A stretch of 64,000 nucleotides of DNA from Acidobacteriota bacterium (GTDB lineage Bacteria > Acidobacteriota > Terriglobia > Bryobacterales > Bryobacteraceae): positions 1 through 64,000 of the forward strand of contig JANXSF010000130.1 in the NCBI GenBank assembly GCA_025352795.1, read 5' to 3'. The translations under genes were made by a program, and so were the position numbers. Below the pieces are notes generated by a model, which saw only the letters and a program-made list of their open reading frames with translations, did not search any database and was not told the DNA's origin. This document shows positions 63,239 through 64,000 of the stretch, piece by piece. The stretch's first letter is position 1. The number at the start of each line of letters is the position of its first letter.

Positions 63239-64000
63239 TTAATTACGCTCCAAATAGGGGATGCCGCGCTCCATCCAATCGGGCTTGGACGCACCCTTCA
63301 AATAGAAATCAAAGTATTGTTTTAAGCGCATTGTGTAATCTTTCTGATTCACTCGTTTGCGCAGGTTATGCGGTTCACCATTGTAGTTGAACAGATAGGC
63401 TTCTTTGCCATTGCGGCGCAGGGCCAGGAAGAATTCAATGCCTTGAGTCCAGGGCACCGCATCGTCGCCGTCATTGTGAATCATCAGCAGCGGAGTTTCC
63501 ACACGGTCGGCAGCAAACACTGGCGAGTTCTCTAAATATCGCATGGGATATTCCCACAAACTGCCGCCGATCCGACTCTGCGTTCGTTCATATTGAAACT
63601 GGCGAGGCATCCCACTGCCGTAGCGGATGCCATCGTATGCCGATGTCATGTTAGCCACTGGCGCACCGGCAGAGGCGGCCTTGAAGCGATTCGTCTTGGT
63701 CACCATGTAGGCAATCTGATAGCCGCCCCAACTGTGACCTTGAATGCCAATGTTCGCTTCGTCAATAAAGCCCAGGCGCACCGCAGCATCCACCGCAGGC
63801 ATCACACATTGCAAAGCACTCTGGCCGGGTAAACCGGTTTTATACACAATGTCTGGCTGCAGCACCACATAACCATTGCTGGTATAAAACGCAGCATTGA
63901 TGCTGTTGGTGGGCCTTGGTGTAGCAAAATTATTCAACTCATTGGAACGCTTTTCATAAATGTGGACAATCATCGGATACTTTTTGTTGGGATCAAAGTT
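63239..64000 (-). CDS. S9 prolyl-oligopeptidase-family peptidase, C-terminal part (cut by window edge)
   Basis: The frame runs to the window edge; the visible 253 residues are the catalytic domain. The nucleophile elbow is GIQGHSWGGYQIAYM, the acid D is in IHNDGDDAVPWTQG, and the histidine is in EPHNLRKRV. Family members are oligopeptidases or acyl-aminoacyl peptidases, often exported; the start and any signal peptide lie outside the window. It overlaps nothing and ends three bases before the DHS-like gene, so the two may be cotranscribed. Confidence 0.88.
   Translation of the reverse strand, partial: NFDPNKKYPMIVHIYEKRSNELNNFATPRPTNSINAAFYTSNGYVVLQPDIVYKTGLPGQSALQCVMPAVDAAVRLGFIDEANIGIQGHSWGGYQIAYMVTKTNRFKAASAGAPVANMTSAYDGIRYGSGMPRQFQYERTQSRIGGSLWEYPMRYLENSPVFAADRVETPLLMIHNDGDDAVPWTQGIEFFLALRRNGKEAYLFNYNGEPHNLRKRVNQKDYTMRLKQYFDFYLKGASKPDWMERGIPYLERN

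Noticed and set aside
1-64000. CRISPR array, rRNA, tRNA, prophage or insertion sequence
   Set aside because: No regularly spaced direct repeats, no cloverleaf or rRNA sequence recognised by eye, and no transposase or integrase frame.

Overview
This window most likely comes from an acidobacterium near Bryobacterales/Solibacter. The main evidence is a protein ending in the Solibacter-type C-terminal domain (TIGR03437), two Oar-like TonB-dependent receptors with an N-terminal carboxypeptidase-regulatory domain, a winged-helix/TPR regulator, and two sets of 'planctomycete-type' cytochrome c and DUF1501/DUF1552 genes. This is inference from family content; no marker gene, rRNA or tRNA is present. 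I saw no CRISPR array, insertion sequence, prophage or integrase.

Layout. 1-728: the start of a VapB-like antitoxin runs off the left edge, followed by a stretch with no convincing gene. 729-5556: a tightly overlapped lysine/diaminopimelate operon (M20 deacylase likely acting as DapE, lysC, dapB, dapA, dapD). 5525-10466 (minus): five genes for polyprenol-linked glycosylation (two GT2, DUF2304, a TMTC-like GT-C/TPR protein, one GT4). 10472-16872: a lone kynureninase, a PQQ-like propeller with EF-hands, an enolase-superfamily protein, and a winged-helix/TPR regulator with a tiny downstream gene. 17119-25092: an exported beta-propeller dihaem protein, then a PSD1-type cytochrome, DUF1552 and esterase row. 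25311-28872: a tiny gene and a large TonB-dependent receptor. 29238-33644: a nitrate-assimilation operon (cobA, a fused DmsB-DmsC-like electron-transfer subunit, and a NasA/NapA-like molybdoenzyme). 33666-35952 (minus): AI-2E permease, a HupE-like membrane protein and a solitary HigA. 35985-42197: an Atu-like acyl-CoA operon (carboxyltransferase, split AtuA, enoyl-CoA hydratase) that runs directly into an exported penicillin-acylase-family hydrolase. 42330-48737: a conserved unknown, a small membrane protein, a Tat-exported flavoprotein, an M20 dipeptidase, MurJ and a coiled-coil zinc-ribbon protein. 48846-61236: a second TonB receptor, a DUF1549/DUF1553 plus DUF1501 pair, a ROK regulator, and a TIGR02604/HEAT/cytochrome gene broken by three frameshifts. 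61373-64000: a VapBC module, a bacterial deoxyhypusine-synthase homologue and the end of an S9 peptidase.

How it fits together. The TonB receptors, exported cytochromes, Tat-exported oxidoreductases, esterase and peptidases describe a heterotroph that takes up and breaks down polymers. The lysine and nitrate operons are biosynthetic or assimilatory. The Atu-like operon plus acylase suggests release of an acyl group outside the cytoplasm followed by its degradation inside.

Most unusual signals: (1) several first genes carry a TANNNT hexamer 6-7 nt before the start codon and no Shine-Dalgarno, which points to common leaderless transcription; (2) a 21-bp intergenic repeat occurs four times, all in the same orientation; (3) the nitrate-reductase and Atu/acylase operons have unusual gene combinations; (4) a VapBC start site is covered by a perfect palindrome.
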